NCBI GenBank assembly: GCA_964230195.1
Contig: CAXRGH010000106.1
Span: 1-6,004 of the forward strand
Length of the DNA: 6,004 nucleotides
Source of the DNA: CAXRGH01 sp964230195
GTDB taxonomy: Bacteria; Pseudomonadota; Gammaproteobacteria; Enterobacterales; Alteromonadaceae
Direction of reading: 5' to 3'
Part shown: one piece after another, positions 4,983 through 6,004 of the stretch
How positions within the stretch are numbered: position 1 is the stretch's first letter
Layout of the letters: the number at the start of each line of letters is the position of its first letter
Position numbers and translations under genes: made by a program
Notes under the pieces: generated by a model
Told to the model about the DNA's origin: nothing
What the model saw: the letters and a program-made list of their open reading frames with translations, nothing else
Databases searched by the model: none

Positions 4983-5699
4983 ATGAAACGAATTTTACTG
5001 ACTTTACTTTCTTTTACCATCATAGCCTGTGATAACACAGACCTTTCTGTTCCTTTGTATCCAGAAGGGACGGTTTTTACGAGTACCGATTTTTCTGAAT
5101 ATCCGATTGAATGGACTTCAGGTTTTTCTGATTATTCCACATCAAATGGCGACTTTCATGGATTCTCGTCAGGGGTAACAAGGGTGCCTGGAGAATTCGA
5201 ACATACAGCATTCTTATTGCGAGGAAACAACGTTAATGTCGATGTTTTTATGTTTTTAAAGCATCAGGTCGAAGGTCTTGAGCCTGACAGCGAATATAGA
5301 GTGTATTTAACTGCGACGGTTTGGTCGAATGTGGCAAAGAACTGTGTAGATACAGGTGGAGCACGAGGTGAATCTGTTTACATCAAGGCTGGGGCTTCTA
5401 CAATCGAACCCGAACAAGCAGATTATTACATGAACATTGATATCGGTAATCAGTCTCAAGGTGGCGCTAATGCCGCTGTCTTGGGGGATATTGCGGTTGA
5501 TGGTTTGACTTGCTATGACATAGCATACCGTGAAAAAACCTACGCTTTAAACTCACAACACAATATAAAGGTGACTGCTGATGATGAAGGTAAGGCTTGG
5601 GTTCTAATTGGAAGTGACTCGGGTTATGAGGGAGAGACTACTCTGTATTACGATACCATTGATGTTCTTTTAATACCTTCTGATGCGGCGACGCAATAG
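4983..5699 (+). CDS. Putative lipoprotein L3, tandem paralog of L2, function unknown
   Basis: A 238-residue predicted lipoprotein with signal peptide and lipobox IIA-C16. Asp is at +2, as in L2. Cys121 and Cys177 match the pair in L1 and L2. Motifs: YPEGTVF (26-32), EW..GFSDY (43-51), GNN (81-83), D.FMFLK (87-93), GGARGES (125-131), QADYYMNIDIG (145-155), DSGYEG (212-217). It is closest to L2. The best conserved stretch is about 115-170; residues 51-75 and 171-200 are highly divergent. AGGAA at 4972-4976 supports the ATG. It faces the msrB gene tail to tail with 46 bases between stop codons, an arrangement still visible in decayed form behind L2. Family function is not known to me. A secreted ligand-binding or envelope-surface role is only inference from lipidation, the Cys pair and the beta-rich look. 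Confidence 0.88.
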   Translation: MKRILLTLLSFTIIACDNTDLSVPLYPEGTVFTSTDFSEYPIEWTSGFSDYSTSNGDFHGFSSGVTRVPGEFEHTAFLLRGNNVNVDVFMFLKHQVEGLEPDSEYRVYLTATVWSNVAKNCVDTGGARGESVYIKAGASTIEPEQADYYMNIDIGNQSQGGANAAVLGDIAVDGLTCYDIAYREKTYALNSQHNIKVTADDEGKAWVLIGSDSGYEGETTLYYDTIDVLLIPSDAATQ

Positions 5700-5713
5700 C
5701 ATTTGCTGCAGAC

Positions 5714-5738
5714 GTGGCGGACGCTATGGGTTCGCCAC
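5714..5738. terminator. Hairpin between convergent L3 and msrB
   Basis: GTGGCGGA (5714-5721) pairs with TTCGCCAC (5731-5738), eight pairs with one G-U, around a nine-base loop. GAC (5711-5713) and GTC (5741-5743) can extend it past a two-base bulge. There is no clear T run on either strand. It could end transcription in both directions, but weakly. Its position matches the hairpin after L2. Confidence 0.45.
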
Positions 5739-5745
5739 TTGTCGT

Positions 5746-6004
5746 TCAAATTGCATCAGGCTTAAATAAGAGAGAGATACTGTTAACACAGTGACGTGTG
5801 TTTTTTGATGTATATCCTTCTCCTTCAAATACATGACCTAAATGACCGCCGCAGTGGTTACAGAGGATCTCGACTCGACGACCATCGGCATCCACTTCAC
5901 GTCTCACTGCACCAGATATCTCATCATCAAAAGCTGGCCAACCACAATGCGCTAAAAATTTATCATTGGAGCGATACAATGGCACATCACACTGTTTACA
6001 GTGG
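5746..6004 (-). CDS. msrB: Peptide-methionine (R)-S-oxide reductase MsrB, C-terminal part (partial)
   Basis: MsrB reduces the R form of methionine sulfoxide in oxidised proteins. The last 85 residues are visible. The reading frame stays open to the window edge, so the start lies outside; a GTG near 5985 is internal. Reading inward: HCKQC supplies the first zinc CxxC, then HCGWPAF (the family's CGWPSF), EILCNHCGGHLGHVF with the second CxxC, and TRHCVNSIS carrying the catalytic Cys (codon 5788-5790; family RYCINS). All four zinc cysteines, the GHLGHVF block and the catalytic Cys are intact. The CGWP Cys is a candidate resolving residue. No secretion signal can be judged because the N-terminus is missing. 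A damaged copy of its 3' end lies at 4681-4850. Confidence 0.95.
   Translation of the reverse strand, partial: HCKQCDVPLYRSNDKFLAHCGWPAFDDEISGAVRREVDADGRRVEILCNHCGGHLGHVFEGEGYTSKNTRHCVNSISLLFKPDAI

Larger units (their letters stand above)
3749..5963. repeat. Ancient tandem duplication of about 1.1 kb (motif - promoter - lipoprotein - msrB 3' end)
   Basis: Unit 1 is about 3749-4850 and unit 2 about 4849-5963. Equivalent points keep a nearly constant offset: GGTAAC boxes 3805/4886 (1081), start codons 3902/4983 (1081), stop codons 4618/5699 (1081), msrB segments 4692/5774 (1082). The gap between lipoprotein stop and msrB homology is 73 versus 74 bases, and each contains a hairpin at the matching place. 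Unit 2 continues into the intact msrB. Unit 1 stops inside msrB at a shared TTTAT, where the repeat motif begins. Confidence 0.85.

Noticed and set aside
762..5985. Other minus- and plus-strand open frames inside the chemotaxis and lipoprotein genes
   Set aside because: They overlap well-supported genes in other frames, have no matching ribosome binding sites and no recognisable protein motifs.

Overview
The window looks like chromosomal DNA of a Gram-negative bacterium, probably a marine-type gammaproteobacterium of moderate to low GC. The evidence is the end of a TonB-dependent outer-membrane receptor, three lipobox lipoproteins, a two-TM chemotaxis receptor and a proteobacterial-type MsrB. 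No genus can be named safely. No transposase, integrase, tRNA, rRNA or CRISPR array is visible.

Layout. 2-247 (+) is the C-terminal end of a TonB-dependent receptor, closed by a strong terminator (291-319) and a 25-bp tandem repeat. 522-1238 (+) is lipoprotein L1, with its own promoter block and a terminator nearly identical to the first. 1657-3630 (+) is a complete methyl-accepting chemotaxis protein. 3902-4618 (+) and 4983-5699 (+) are lipoproteins L2 and L3. 5746-6004 (-) is the C-terminal part of msrB, convergent with L3 and cut by the window edge. Between L2 and L3 lies a decayed second copy of the msrB 3' end (about 4681-4850, - strand).

The unifying theme is a small paralogous lipoprotein family. 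All three genes are 238 codons, with a type-II signal peptide, a conserved pair of cysteines after the lipidated one, and the same core motifs (GNN..D.FM.LK, GGA.GES, QADYYMNIDIG, D.G.AWV, DSG..G.TT.Y). Each is preceded by the same regulatory block: three GGTRAC-type boxes 10-11 bp apart running into an extended -10, then a short hairpin in the leader. The block is far better conserved than the proteins. Identity of L2 and L3 is 44/45 nt across the promoter core but only about 55% of residues. This suggests co-regulated, sequence-diversifying surface or periplasmic lipoproteins. Their function is unknown to me.

L2 and L3 sit in a tandem duplication of about 1.1 kb. Promoter boxes, start codons, stop codons and msrB segments are offset by a constant 1081-1082 bp. 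The duplication carried part of msrB with it and left the fossil at the junction, beside a recurrent RTGGGTGYYCKGT motif that also follows the other terminators here.
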